Shown here one piece after another: positions 1-7,404 of a stretch of DNA of 34,427 bases. The first letter of the stretch is position 1; every line of letters begins with the position of its first letter. The notes below the pieces were generated by a model. That model saw only the letters and a program-made list of their open reading frames with translations. It did no database searches and was not told the origin of the DNA. The DNA comes from Deltaproteobacteria bacterium (GTDB taxonomy: Bacteria; Myxococcota; Myxococcia; Myxococcales; JAHFDP01). The stretch covers positions 1 to 34,427 of the forward strand of contig JAHFDP010000045.1 in assembly GCA_023248955.1 (NCBI GenBank), read 5' to 3'. The position numbers and the translations under genes were made by a program.

Positions 1-91
1 GATCGAGCAGCGTGCCGAGCATGACCTCGCTGTCCACCCGGTTCTTCGGGCAGCCAAGAGAGAGCATGTAGAGCGACGGTGCTGCGGGCAT
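1..91 (-). CDS. rimO: Ribosomal protein S12 methylthiotransferase RimO (N-terminus only)
   Basis: Only the first 30 codons lie in the window; the gene runs off the left edge. The translation contains [19 protein letters not shown], the first cysteine motif of the MiaB/RimO methylthiotransferase N-terminal domain, and the form LGCPKN.VDSE is typical of RimO. RimO is a radical-SAM enzyme that adds a methylthio group to an aspartate of ribosomal protein S12. The ATG at 91-89 directly follows the TAG stop of the yajQ gene (94-92) with no spacer, so translation is probably coupled to YajQ. The radical-SAM and TRAM domains cannot be seen. Confidence 0.85.
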   Translation of the reverse strand, partial: MPAAPSLYMLSLGCPKNRVDSEVMLGTLLD

Positions 92-583
92 CTATTCTCT
101 GAAGTTGGTGAACTGCAGCGCCAGATCTAACGTATCCGCCTGCGCGCGCACCAGGGCCATGGCCGATTGCAGGTCGTCGCGATTCTTTCCGGACACTCGG
201 ACCAGATCGCCCTGAATCGCGCCCTGCACTTTGATTTTCGAATCCTTGATCGCTTTGACGATCTCTTTGGCCTTCTCGATCGGAATGCCTTGCTGCAACG
301 TGCAGAGCTGTTTCAAGGCACCGCCGCCAGCTTGCTCAATCTCGCCCCGCGAAATCCCCTTCAGCGAAACGCCGCGTTTGGCGAGTTTTTGTGCCAGCAC
401 TTCCCAAGCCGCTTCGAGCTGCATGTCGCTCGCGGTTTTGAGTGTAATGCCCTTGTCGTCTTTGGTCAGCGTCGTTCCGCTGCCCTTGAAGTCGTAGCGC
501 TGATCGATCTCTTTGCGTGCCTGGTTGAGCGCGTTGTCCACTTCGGCGAGATCCAATTTGGAGACGATGTCGAAGGAAGGCAT
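92..583 (-). CDS. yajQ: YajQ family nucleotide-binding protein
   Basis: This 163-residue protein matches the full length of the YajQ (UPF0234) family. It has the MPSFDIVSKLD start, the RYDFKGS segment near residues 29-35 and a C-terminal LALQFTNFRE tail, all characteristic of the family. YajQ proteins have two ferredoxin-like domains; some bind cyclic di-GMP and influence transcription or phage development, while others are only described as nucleotide-binding. An AGGA 9 nt before the ATG is a reasonable ribosome-binding site. It is the fourth gene of a minus-strand run and abuts rimO. Family assignment is firm; the ligand in this organism is unknown. Confidence 0.93.
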   Translation of the reverse strand: MPSFDIVSKLDLAEVDNALNQARKEIDQRYDFKGSGTTLTKDDKGITLKTASDMQLEAAWEVLAQKLAKRGVSLKGISRGEIEQAGGGALKQLCTLQQGIPIEKAKEIVKAIKDSKIKVQGAIQGDLVRVSGKNRDDLQSAMALVRAQADTLDLALQFTNFRE

Positions 584-615
584 GGCGCGGTTCCTAGCAT
601 GAAACGCGGGATTTT

Positions 616-1926
616 CTACGCACGCACAATCTTCTCGCGACCGCGCGTGACCTTCTTCGTCGCGTTGCGTGTGTCCACGGTTAGCGGCGCCGCGTCCACC
701 ACGAGATCGTAATCGACATTCGAGTGATCGGTTACGATCAGCGCCACGTCTTGCGCGGCGAGGACTTCGCGCGTGAGCGGGACGCTGATCATATCCAGCG
801 TGTGTTTGCGCATCTCCTTGGTCTTGGGAATGTAGGGATCGTGGTAGGCGACGAGGGCGCCTTTCGCTTCGAGTAATTCGATCACGCGAATGGTCGGGCT
901 CTCGCGCACATCGTCCACGTTCTTTTTGTAGGCGAGCCCGAGCACCAGCACCTTGGCGCCCTTGAGCGCGCGGCCGCGATCGTTGAGCGCTTCCATGACG
1001 CGGTCGACCACGTGGTGCGGCATGCCACTGTTGATCTCGCCGGCCAGTTCGATGAACCGCGTGGAGAATTCGAATTCACGCGCTTTCCACGTCAGATAAA
1101 ACGGATCGATGGGAATGCAGTGCCCGCCGAGCCCCGGCCCTGGATAGAAGGGCATGTAGCCGAAGGGTTTGGTCGCGGCGGCGTCGATCACTTCACACAC
1201 GTCGATGTTCATCCGCTCGCACAAGAGTTTGAGTTCGTTGACCAGCGCGATGTTGACCGATCGAAAAATATTTTCGAGCAGCTTGGTCAACTCCGCCGCG
1301 CGCGTGGAGCTGACCGGCACAACGCGATCCAGCGCGGCACCATAGAGCAGTTGCGCGAGTTCGGAAGAGATCGGATCGTCGGCGCCAACGATCTTGGGAA
1401 TCGTTTGCGTGTTGAAATGTTGGTTGCCGGGATCTTCGCGCTCGGGTGAAAAGGCGAGATAGAAATCTTTTCCGGCCTTGAGTCCGCCGCGTTCCAGAAT
1501 CGGCCGAACCACTTCGTCGGTGGTGCCCGGATAGGTCGTCGACTCCAGGACGTAAATTTGACCGGCGCGGACGTAGGGCGCCAGCGACGCGCAGGTGCCG
1601 GTGATGTAGGTCATGTCGGGTTCGCGCGCGGCGGTGAGCGGTGTGGGAACGCAAATGATGATGGCCTGGCAGGTTGCGGCTTGCGCAAAATCGCTGGTGG
1701 CGATGAAGCGTGACGAAGCGTTGAGTGCCTGCACGTCGGCCGCCGGAATGTGGCGGATGTGGCTCTCGCCCGCCTTGAGCGCGTTGATTTTGCGCTGGTC
1801 GATGTCGAGACCCATCAGCCGAAATCCAGCACGGGCGAACGTGAGCACCAGCGGCAGTCCGACATAACCCAGTCCGACCACGCCGATGCGCGCGTCGTGT
1901 GATTTCAGATCGTCGAGCAAGCTCAC
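616..1926 (-). CDS. Nucleotide-sugar dehydrogenase, WbpA type (UDP-GlcNAc 6-dehydrogenase-like)
   Basis: The protein (436 residues from GTG 1926) belongs to the UDP-glucose/GDP-mannose dehydrogenase family, which oxidises the C6 hydroxyl of a nucleotide sugar to a carboxylate in two NAD-dependent steps. The Rossmann motif is VGLGYVGLPL near residue 20. ESTTYPGTTDE and SPEREDPGN follow, and GPGLGGHCIPIDPFYL carries the catalytic cysteine at about residue 270. The ESTTYPGTT/SPEREDPGN combination is typical of WbpA/UDP-N-acetylglucosamine 6-dehydrogenases rather than plain UDP-glucose dehydrogenase, so the product probably feeds cell-surface polysaccharide. GTG 1926 is preferred over ATG 1953 because AGGAGG lies about 5 nt before it. 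It follows RNase J on the same strand. Confidence 0.9.
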   Translation of the reverse strand: MSLLDDLKSHDARIGVVGLGYVGLPLVLTFARAGFRLMGLDIDQRKINALKAGESHIRHIPAADVQALNASSRFIATSDFAQAATCQAIIICVPTPLTAAREPDMTYITGTCASLAPYVRAGQIYVLESTTYPGTTDEVVRPILERGGLKAGKDFYLAFSPEREDPGNQHFNTQTIPKIVGADDPISSELAQLLYGAALDRVVPVSSTRAAELTKLLENIFRSVNIALVNELKLLCERMNIDVCEVIDAAATKPFGYMPFYPGPGLGGHCIPIDPFYLTWKAREFEFSTRFIELAGEINSGMPHHVVDRVMEALNDRGRALKGAKVLVLGLAYKKNVDDVRESPTIRVIELLEAKGALVAYHDPYIPKTKEMRKHTLDMISVPLTREVLAAQDVALIVTDHSNVDYDLVVDAAPLTVDTRNATKKVTRGREKIVRA

Positions 1927-1968
1927 GGTCGCCTCCTGCCAGTGGAGGCACAAAGCTATGCATCGTCG

Positions 1969-3630
1969 TTACAGTTCGACCACCAGGGGCAAAACCATCG
2001 GCCGTTTGCGATCCTGATCTTTGGGAAACGCTCGCCGCACCGCAGCACGAACGGCCTCTTGTACAGCGCGGACATCGGTTCGGGAATCTTCAGGCAAGCT
2101 AGCAAGCGCCGTTTCGGCGTTGGCGCGCGCGGTCGCGAAAAGCGCAGCATCCTCCGAAACACCGCGGCCGATGATCTCCGGCGAGCGTAGGAGCGTTCCT
2201 GTTTTGCGATCGATGGCCAACACCACCAGCACGAGGCCGGCATCCGCGAGCAGCGCGCGATCGCGCAACGTGATCTCGGATGCGCCGTCGGGATCACCGT
2301 GTCGGCCGTCGAGGTAAATTCGACCGACCGGCGCGCGCCCGGGCGCTTTGGTGATCGCGCCGTTGGTCAACTCGAGCACGTCGCCGTCCTCGATCACGAA
2401 GCAGCGTTCGCGCGCCACGCCTTGTCCCACCGCGGTCCGCGCGTGTGCCACCAGCATGCGGTGTTCGCCGTGAATCGGAACGAAATTGGCCGGCTGCACG
2501 AGCGAAAGAAGGAGCCGCTGCTCGTCCTGGCAGGCGTGACCCGTCGCATGAAAGGGGCCAACGCCGGCGCGATCTTCGAGGAGATCGACGCCGATGCGCG
2601 CCAATTCGTCGCACAGTCCGGCGACGGCGATCTCGTTTCCGGGAATCGCGCGCGAGGAGAGAATCACCGTGTCGCCGCGTCCCAATTCGACGAGCTTGTG
2701 CTCGCCGTGCGCCATGCGGAAGAGGCCCGAGCGCGGTTCGCCCTGCGCGCCAGTTGTCAAAATGACTAGTTCGTGCGGCTTGAAAAATTCGAGCGTTTCG
2801 GGATCGACGAGCAGGTCGGACGGATATTTCAGAAGTCCGAGGTCGGTGGCCAGCCGCACGTTCTCTTGCATCGAGCGGCCGAGGACGACCGCTTTGCGCC
2901 CGCAGGCCGCCGCGGCGGTGAGCGCGCTCTGCACGCGGTGAATGTTGGAGGCGAACGCGGCGACGATGATGCGTCCGGACAGTTGCGGAAAGAGTCGTAA
3001 GAAGCTCTCCGCCACGGCGCGCTCGCTGATGCTTGAGCCGCCGCGCTCGGCGTTGGTGGAATCGGAGAGCAACGCGGCGGTGCCGTTGGTGCCGAGCTCT
3101 GCGAATCGGCGCAAGTCGGTACGTTCACCATCGACCGGCGTGAGATCCAATTTGAAATCGCCGGTGTGCAACAGGCGTCCTTCCGGCGTCTCGATACAGA
3201 GCCCGACCGCGTCCGGAGTGGAGTGGCAGACGCGGAGCGCTTCCACCGTGGTGGTTCCAATTTGGAACCGTTCGCGCGGCGCGATTTCTCGGAAGTCGGG
3301 CGAGAGTCCAAATTCCGCTAGCCGATGCTTCACCACGCCCAGCGTGAAGCGCGTTCCATACACGGGTACGTGCGGATGGCGCGCGAGCAGGTAGGGCAGG
3401 GCGCCGATGTGATCTTCGTGCGCGTGTGTAAGCACCACGGCGGTCGGCCCGCCGCGTTCGTCGAGGTATTTCAGATCGGGGATCACCACGTCGACGCCGA
3501 GTGCGCTCTCCGCGTGCGGGAACATCAGGCCGCAATCGATGAGCAGCCGCGTCTCGGCGCTTTCGACGACCAGTGCGTTCATGCCGACTTCGCCGAGGCC
3601 GCCGAGTGGGATAAGACGAACGGGAGGCAT
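1969..3630 (-). CDS. rnj: Ribonuclease J
   Basis: This 553-residue protein has the metallo-beta-lactamase/beta-CASP architecture of RNase J, an mRNA-decay and rRNA-processing enzyme with endonuclease and 5'-3' exonuclease activity. The N-terminus IPLGGLGEVGMNALVVE is diagnostic. The zinc motif HAHEDH is at residues 69-74, and later segments include LHTGDFKLD, SDSTNAE, ATGHACQDE and VPIHGEHRML. ATG 3630 aligns with family starts. A reading frame open to ATG 3696 adds 22 unlikely residues. A TTTAAT box, extended by TGC, ends 7 nt before ATG 3630 and would give a leaderless message. A lipoprotein gene lies just upstream and the nucleotide-sugar dehydrogenase just downstream. Confidence 0.93.
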   Translation of the reverse strand: MPPVRLIPLGGLGEVGMNALVVESAETRLLIDCGLMFPHAESALGVDVVIPDLKYLDERGGPTAVVLTHAHEDHIGALPYLLARHPHVPVYGTRFTLGVVKHRLAEFGLSPDFREIAPRERFQIGTTTVEALRVCHSTPDAVGLCIETPEGRLLHTGDFKLDLTPVDGERTDLRRFAELGTNGTAALLSDSTNAERGGSSISERAVAESFLRLFPQLSGRIIVAAFASNIHRVQSALTAAAACGRKAVVLGRSMQENVRLATDLGLLKYPSDLLVDPETLEFFKPHELVILTTGAQGEPRSGLFRMAHGEHKLVELGRGDTVILSSRAIPGNEIAVAGLCDELARIGVDLLEDRAGVGPFHATGHACQDEQRLLLSLVQPANFVPIHGEHRMLVAHARTAVGQGVARERCFVIEDGDVLELTNGAITKAPGRAPVGRIYLDGRHGDPDGASEITLRDRALLADAGLVLVVLAIDRKTGTLLRSPEIIGRGVSEDAALFATARANAETALASLPEDSRTDVRAVQEAVRAAVRRAFPKDQDRKRPMVLPLVVEL

Positions 3631-3637
3631 GCGGGTG

Positions 3638-3646
3638 ATTAAAGCA
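3638..3646 (-). promoter_or_regulatory. Putative extended -10 promoter box of RNase J gene
   Basis: On the minus strand the sequence TGCTTTAAT ends 7 nt before ATG 3630. It matches an extended -10 element (TGn plus a TATAAT-like hexamer) and would place transcription start at or next to the A of the start codon. A short palindrome, GTCTC-CT-GAGAC (3656-3667), sits around the -35 position in place of a recognisable TTGACA. The prediction rests on sequence only. Confidence 0.4.
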
Positions 3647-3697
3647 CGCGCGCTAGTCTCCTGAGACAGAGTTCGCCGCATAAATGCGGCGGTCATT

Positions 3698-4138
3698 TTA
3701 GGAGCCTAGCCGATTCGACAACACGAACTTCATCGGCCCCTGTGATTTCTGAATCTCCGCAAGTGCGGAAGCGATGGGCGCGAGCTCCGGTCCAGGGGCG
3801 GGGGCGTTGGTATCGGTCGTTCCGATCACCATCCAGTAGGTCATGTCGGGGAGTGAGGCCTGCAGCGGAATGGGTCGTTTGGAAAAATCATCCACGAGTG
3901 ATTTCACCCCTTGGTGAATCGATTCCGGCGCGAGCACGATGAGGCTTCCGTCGGGCGAGATGTTGACCTTTCCCAATGCCTTCGACTTGTCCTCCATCGA
4001 AAAGACCGAATCGAGCGCGTTCCGGAGGTGTCGCGCGTTGGCGACTTCGTAGGTGCGCAGGGTCCATGATTCGTTGGCGGATGGTTTGGAGCAGTGGATG
4101 GCGGCGAGTGCGACGAGGACGGCTGCGGTGCGGTGCAT
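3698..4138 (-). CDS. Small putative lipoprotein with secretin N-domain-like region
   Basis: This protein has 146 residues. The first 16 form a signal peptide (MHRTAAVLVALAAIHC) ending at a cysteine, though histidine at -1 is unusual for a lipobox. Residues about 27-90 have the secretin N-domain pattern: a YEVANARHLRNALDSVF helix, then strand segments NISPDGSLIVLAP and a final helix. The following YWMVIGTT segment resembles the next strand in secretin-associated periplasmic proteins. The protein stops soon after MKFVLSNRLGS and may be truncated. GGAG lies 5 nt before the ATG. Its TAA ends 1 nt before an upstream in-frame ATG of the RNase J frame. Function is unknown; a part in a secretion or pilus assembly is possible. 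Confidence 0.6.
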   Translation of the reverse strand: MHRTAAVLVALAAIHCSKPSANESWTLRTYEVANARHLRNALDSVFSMEDKSKALGKVNISPDGSLIVLAPESIHQGVKSLVDDFSKRPIPLQASLPDMTYWMVIGTTDTNAPAPGPELAPIASALAEIQKSQGPMKFVLSNRLGS

Positions 4139-4224
4139 GGGGTCTCCAAGGAAAGGCGTTTGCCTCTCCTACGCACCAGCCGGAATTTTCTTCACGGGAC
4201 TCGGCATTAGTAAAATAACGTTCG

Positions 4225-4265
4225 GTCCACTTTACTCATGAGCAAAATGGACTATAGTCTACTTT
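4225..4265 (+). promoter_or_regulatory. Promoter with overlapping inverted repeats for the first DUF4143 ATPase
   Basis: TTTACT (4231-4236), a 16-nt spacer and TATAGT (4253-4258) form a plausible sigma-70-type promoter. The -10 box ends 7 nt before GTG 4266, implying a leaderless message. It lies in an imperfect 22-bp palindrome, 4244-4265, with arms AAAATGGACTA and TAGTCTACTTT (9 of 11 positions complementary) and the perfect core GACTATAGTC. A further half-site, GTCCACTTT (4225-4233), forms a second imperfect inverted repeat with AAAATGGAC (4244-4252). Such sites would suit autorepression by the ATPase's own HTH, which is untested. Confidence 0.55.
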
Positions 4266-5405
4266 GTGGGTGAACAACGCTACATCGATCCGGCTGTCCG
4301 CGAGGCACTGGCCGGCAAGAAAATGGCCTTCATTGGAGGGCCGCGTCAGGTCGGGAAAACGACCTTCGCGCTCGGGCTCATTGGTCCGACGCCAGACGAG
4401 CGGCACCCGGCTTACCTGAACTGGGATAGCCCACGATCCGCGTCGCAACTGCGACGGGCCGAGCTGCCGCCGGGCCAATCGACGCTCATTTTCGATGAGA
4501 TTCACAAATACGCGCGCTGGCGAAACCTGGTCAAAGGGATTTACGACACCGAAAAATCCCACCGAAAAATCATCGTCACCGGGTCGGCCCGGCTCGACTA
4601 CTACCGAAAAGGTGGCGATTCGCTCGCCAACCGGTATCGCTATTTTCGCCTCCATCCCTTTTCGCTCCGCGAAATGAACGCCACGCCTTCGCGCTCCGAT
4701 CTCGATCGGCTGATGCGATTTGGCGGATTTCCCGAGCCACTCTTTCGTGGTGATGAGTCCACCCATCGCATTTGGCAACGCGACCGCCTCTCTCGCGTGG
4801 TGCGCGAAGACCTGCGAGACCTCGAATACGTTCGCGAAATTAGTCTCGTGGAACACCTGGTCGATTTGCTGCCTGACAAAGTCGGCTCGCCGCTCTCCGT
4901 CAAAAGCCTGCGCGAAGACCTCCAGGTCGATCACAAGACCGCCGAGCGTTGGCTGCAAATCCTCGAAAACTTGTACGTCTGTTTTCGCGTTTCCCCGTAC
5001 GGCGCGCCGCGGGTCAGGGCCGTCAAAAAGGAGCGCAAGCTCTACCTGTGGGACTGGTCAGCAGTGCAGGATCCGGGACCACGCTTCGAAAACTTGGTCG
5101 CCTCGCAGCTCCTCAAGTATTGCCACTGGGTTGAGGACACCGAGGGATTTCGAATGGAGCTGCGGTTCTTGCGCGATACGGACGGACGCGAGCTCGACTT
5201 CGTGGTTCTCAAGGACGGAAAGCCGGCGTTTGCCGTCGAGTGCAAAACCGGCGAGCGCGGCGTGGCGCGGTCGGCTTTGTACTTCAGCGAACGCACGGCC
5301 ATTCGCCGCATCTATCAAGTGCACCTCGGCGATCGTCACTTCGAAACCGGGCCGGTGACGGTCGTGCCGTTCGCGCGGTTCTGCCACGACCTTCGGCTTG
5401 TGTGA
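4266..5405 (+). CDS. AAA ATPase with C-terminal DUF4143 domain (first copy)
   Basis: This 379-residue protein belongs to the widespread COG1373 type: AAA_14 ATPase, a central winged-helix-like segment and a C-terminal DUF4143 domain. Walker A is GGPRQVGKTT (K31), Walker B is LIFDE (D77-E78) and the sensor segment is VTGSARLD. A helix-turn-helix-like stretch lies near residues 213-240 (LREDLQVDHKTAERWLQ). The C-terminus keeps a D...ExK pattern (ELDFVV then AVECKTG), as in PD-(D/E)xK nuclease folds. The biological role of this family is poorly understood. The start is GTG, because the reading frame has no ATG that fits the family N-terminus. It heads an islet with a toxin-antitoxin pair and a second, divergent family member. 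Confidence 0.88.
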   Translation: MGEQRYIDPAVREALAGKKMAFIGGPRQVGKTTFALGLIGPTPDERHPAYLNWDSPRSASQLRRAELPPGQSTLIFDEIHKYARWRNLVKGIYDTEKSHRKIIVTGSARLDYYRKGGDSLANRYRYFRLHPFSLREMNATPSRSDLDRLMRFGGFPEPLFRGDESTHRIWQRDRLSRVVREDLRDLEYVREISLVEHLVDLLPDKVGSPLSVKSLREDLQVDHKTAERWLQILENLYVCFRVSPYGAPRVRAVKKERKLYLWDWSAVQDPGPRFENLVASQLLKYCHWVEDTEGFRMELRFLRDTDGRELDFVVLKDGKPAFAVECKTGERGVARSALYFSERTAIRRIYQVHLGDRHFETGPVTVVPFARFCHDLRLV

Positions 5406-5426
5406 CTTGCTGCGCGAGAGGAGGTA

Positions 5427-5461
5427 TTGCATCAAAATGCTTTCTTGTTACACTTTGATGC
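5427..5461 (+). promoter_or_regulatory. Toxin-antitoxin promoter with operator-like inverted repeat
   Basis: GCATCAAA (5429-5436) and TTTGATGC (5454-5461) are perfect 8-bp inverted arms separated by 17 bp; allowing one mismatch, the arms extend to 11 bp. They overlap a possible promoter, TTGCAT (5427-5432), 16-nt spacer, TACACT (5449-5454), whose -10 box ends 7 nt before GTG 5462. Type II antitoxins usually repress their own operon by binding such repeats, so this is the likely operator. Confidence 0.55.
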
Positions 5462-5707
5462 GTGCGAACAACGCTGGCCATCGACACGGACCTTCTCCGG
5501 CTGCTCAAACAGCGCGCCGCCAAGGAGGGCCGAACGCTTCAGTCTCTGGTCAACGACCTCCTCCGGCAATCCGCGTCCAAGCCGACGAAGAAGACCTTCA
5601 AGCTGAAATGGCGCACTTGGAAAACCCATCTTCAGCCGGGCGTTGAGCTCGACGATCGCGACAAGCTCTACGATCTCTTGGATGGTCCCCGTGGTTTTCC
5701 TCGATGA
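5462..5707 (+). CDS. Ribbon-helix-helix antitoxin (VapB-type)
   Basis: This 81-residue protein starts RTTLAIDTDLLRLLKQRAAKEGRTLQSLVNDLLRQ, a classic ribbon-helix-helix DNA-binding fold: one short strand and two helices over residues 2-37. The tail, with lysine/tryptophan-rich and acidic segments, would wrap the toxin. The start is GTG 5462; an ATG at 5458 is in another frame. Its TGA overlaps the ATG of the PIN toxin by 4 nt, the standard antitoxin-first arrangement. It should neutralise the toxin and repress the operon. The subfamily is not certain from sequence alone. Confidence 0.8.
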   Translation: MRTTLAIDTDLLRLLKQRAAKEGRTLQSLVNDLLRQSASKPTKKTFKLKWRTWKTHLQPGVELDDRDKLYDLLDGPRGFPR

Positions 5708-6141
5708 TTGCCGTCGACACGAACATTCTCGTGTACGCCGCGATCGACAGCGGCAGGCACCATGCGGCCGCGCGCGCGCTGGTCACCGAGCTGGCCGAGG
5801 GAAGCTTGCCTTGGGCCATTCCCTGGCCGTGCGTCTATGAATTTTTTCGTGTGGTGACCCACGCACGCTTTAGCCAACCGCCGGTTCCGCTCGCCATCGC
5901 GCGCGCCAATATCGCTGCTTTGATGCAGTCTCCGCTGTTGTCGCTGCTCTCCGAAACCAGCCGGCACGAGAAGGTGCTCGAGGCTGTTTTGGATGAGTCT
6001 CCGGTCACGGGAAATCTTCTCTTTGACGCGCACATCGTTGCGCTCTGTCGAGAGCACGGCGTGAGTGAGCTGCTCTCGACGGATGGAGATTTCACGCGCT
6101 TTCGCGGACCGAAAGTGACGCATCCGTTTCGGGCTGATTAG
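5704..6141 (+). CDS. PIN-domain toxin ribonuclease (VapC-type)
   Basis: This 145-residue protein is a complete PIN domain. VDTNILVYA gives the first acidic residue (D5), YEFFRVV the second (E46), LLFDAHIVALCREHG the third (D108) and LLSTDGDFTRF the fourth region (D127/D129). All metal-binding acids are present, so the nuclease should be active. VapC toxins cleave tRNA or rRNA at specific sites until the antitoxin is degraded. The ATG overlaps the antitoxin stop by 4 nt. The gene ends 13 nt before the convergent end of the second DUF4143 ATPase. The PRxVTHPF-like C-terminus is common in this subgroup. Confidence 0.88.
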   Translation: MIAVDTNILVYAAIDSGRHHAAARALVTELAEGSLPWAIPWPCVYEFFRVVTHARFSQPPVPLAIARANIAALMQSPLLSLLSETSRHEKVLEAVLDESPVTGNLLFDAHIVALCREHGVSELLSTDGDFTRFRGPKVTHPFRAD

Positions 6142-6153
6142 GCAGCCTTCAGC

Positions 6154-7320
6154 TCAATCTCCCCACTTGATCTTCTGAATATCTTTCCACGGAATCACCT
6201 CGACGCCGCTCCGCTTGTGCGCCGAATCGCCGCCGTAAATTAGTCGCCGAGCCGCTGGCGGTGGGCGGAATTCAATTTCCCGCAAGCCCGTGAAAAAATC
6301 ATCGGCGATGGTCTGCCCTGACTTCGCCTCGACCAGCGTCACCTCCGCCGGCCGCTCGACGACCAGGTCGATCTCGGCACCGCGCGTCTGCCGCAGATGG
6401 GACAGATTCGGCGTGAGTCCCCGGTGCACGCGGCTCTTGTAAATTTCGGCCGCCACCCAACTTTCGAAGATGGCGCCTCGGTGCGGGTGCGTCACCAGCT
6501 CTCTGGGTTCACGAATGCCGAGCAGGTGGCAAGCGAGTCCGCTGTCGAAAAAATGCAGCTTGGGTGCTTTGACGAGCTGCTTCTTAAAATTGCGGTGCCA
6601 CGCCGGAACGCGAAAACAGATGAAGCTCGCCTCGAGCACGGAAATCCAGGCGCGCGCGGTGTTGTGAGAAACCCCCGCATCCCCGCCGAGATCCGAGAGG
6701 TTGATTTCCTGCCCGGTGCGTCCGGCGCAGAGGCGCAAGAATGTGGTGAAGGCGTTTAGGTCGGTGACGTTGAGCGTCTGGCGAACGTCGCGCTGAATGT
6801 AGGTGGTGACGTAGTCGGCGAGCCAGCGCGCGGCGGGAATTTTGCGGTCGAAGATAGGCGGGTAGGATCCAGACCAGAGCGTCTCGAAGAGATCCGTTGG
6901 CGCATTGGGAAATCGCTGCAACTCGTCGAGGCTCGGCGGCAAGAGGTGCAACACGCCCACGCGACCGGCCAGTGATTCCGAGATGCGTGCGGAAAGGCCA
7001 AAGTGCTGCGAGCCGGTAAGAATGAAGCGGCCAGGCTTGGGGTTGGTGTCGACTTCGGCCTGCAGATACGAAAAGAGATCGGGAACGTTTTGCGCTTCGT
7101 CGATGATGGCGCCGTCGGGGTAGGACGCGAGAAATCCGCGCGGATCGGATGACGCCCGGGCGCGTGTGTCGAGCGGTTCGAGCGAGACGTAGGGCTTTCT
7201 CGGAAAGGTGAGTTGGCAGAGCGTCGTCTTGCCCGACTGGCGCGGGCCCGTGACAGTAACGACCGGGTAAAAGGTCGCTACCTTGCGCAGATACGACGTG
7301 AGGTCGCGCGGGACCGGCAT
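6154..7320 (-). CDS. AAA ATPase with C-terminal DUF4143 domain (second copy)
   Basis: This 388-residue protein has the same architecture as the ATPase at 4266-5405 but little sequence identity with it, so it is not a local duplicate. Walker A is [10 protein letters not shown] (K31), Walker B is AIIDEAQN (D74-E75) and the sensor segment is [16 protein letters not shown]-type residues follow ([11 protein letters not shown]). A helix-turn-helix-like stretch near residues 208-232 includes [10 protein letters not shown]. The C-terminal DUF4143 region keeps a D...ExK pattern (EIDLVV then LVEAKSG). It is convergent with the toxin gene and divergent from dnaJ. A perfect 21-bp palindrome stands 6 nt before its ATG. 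Confidence 0.9.
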   Translation of the reverse strand: MPVPRDLTSYLRKVATFYPVVTVTGPRQSGKTTLCQLTFPRKPYVSLEPLDTRARASSDPRGFLASYPDGAIIDEAQNVPDLFSYLQAEVDTNPKPGRFILTGSQHFGLSARISESLAGRVGVLHLLPPSLDELQRFPNAPTDLFETLWSGSYPPIFDRKIPAARWLADYVTTYIQRDVRQTLNVTDLNAFTTFLRLCAGRTGQEINLSDLGGDAGVSHNTARAWISVLEASFICFRVPAWHRNFKKQLVKAPKLHFFDSGLACHLLGIREPRELVTHPHRGAIFESWVAAEIYKSRVHRGLTPNLSHLRQTRGAEIDLVVERPAEVTLVEAKSGQTIADDFFTGLREIEFRPPPAARRLIYGGDSAHKRSGVEVIPWKDIQKIKWGD

Positions 7321-7326
7321 GCATGG

Positions 7327-7355
7327 ATTGTAAATCGGATTTACAATTGGTGCAA
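7327..7355 (-). promoter_or_regulatory. Perfect palindrome and promoter of the second DUF4143 ATPase
   Basis: ATTGTAAATC, one G, GATTTACAAT (7327-7347) is a perfect inverted repeat with 10-bp arms. Read on the minus strand, TTGCAC (7350-7355), a 17-nt spacer and TACAAT (7327-7332) form a promoter whose -10 box is the distal arm of the palindrome. Only 6 nt separate it from ATG 7320, so the message would be nearly leaderless. A protein bound to the palindrome would block the promoter; the ATPase's own HTH is the obvious candidate, by inference. Confidence 0.6.
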
Positions 7356-7368
7356 AGTCACCATCCGA

Positions 7369-7395
7369 TTGCCCCCGATCCCCCTGCCGTATTAT
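7369..7395 (+). promoter_or_regulatory. Weak putative promoter of dnaJ
   Basis: TATTAT (7390-7395) lies 9 nt before the dnaJ ATG and TTGCCC (7369-7374) lies 15 nt before it. The spacing is short and the match is weak. No ribosome-binding site precedes the ATG, which fits a near-leaderless message. No CIRCE element or clear sigma-32 site is visible. Confidence 0.25.
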
Positions 7396-7404
7396 TCAAC
7401 GCCC

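Noticed and set aside
167-712. Long plus-strand open frames over yajQ, the dehydrogenase and RNase J genes
   Set aside because: They are antisense to well-matched genes, have no family motifs and arise from GC-rich codon bias.
1193-1963. 256-codon minus-strand frame inside the dehydrogenase gene
   Set aside because: It overlaps the dehydrogenase in another frame and its composition is arginine/histidine/glycine-rich with no domain.
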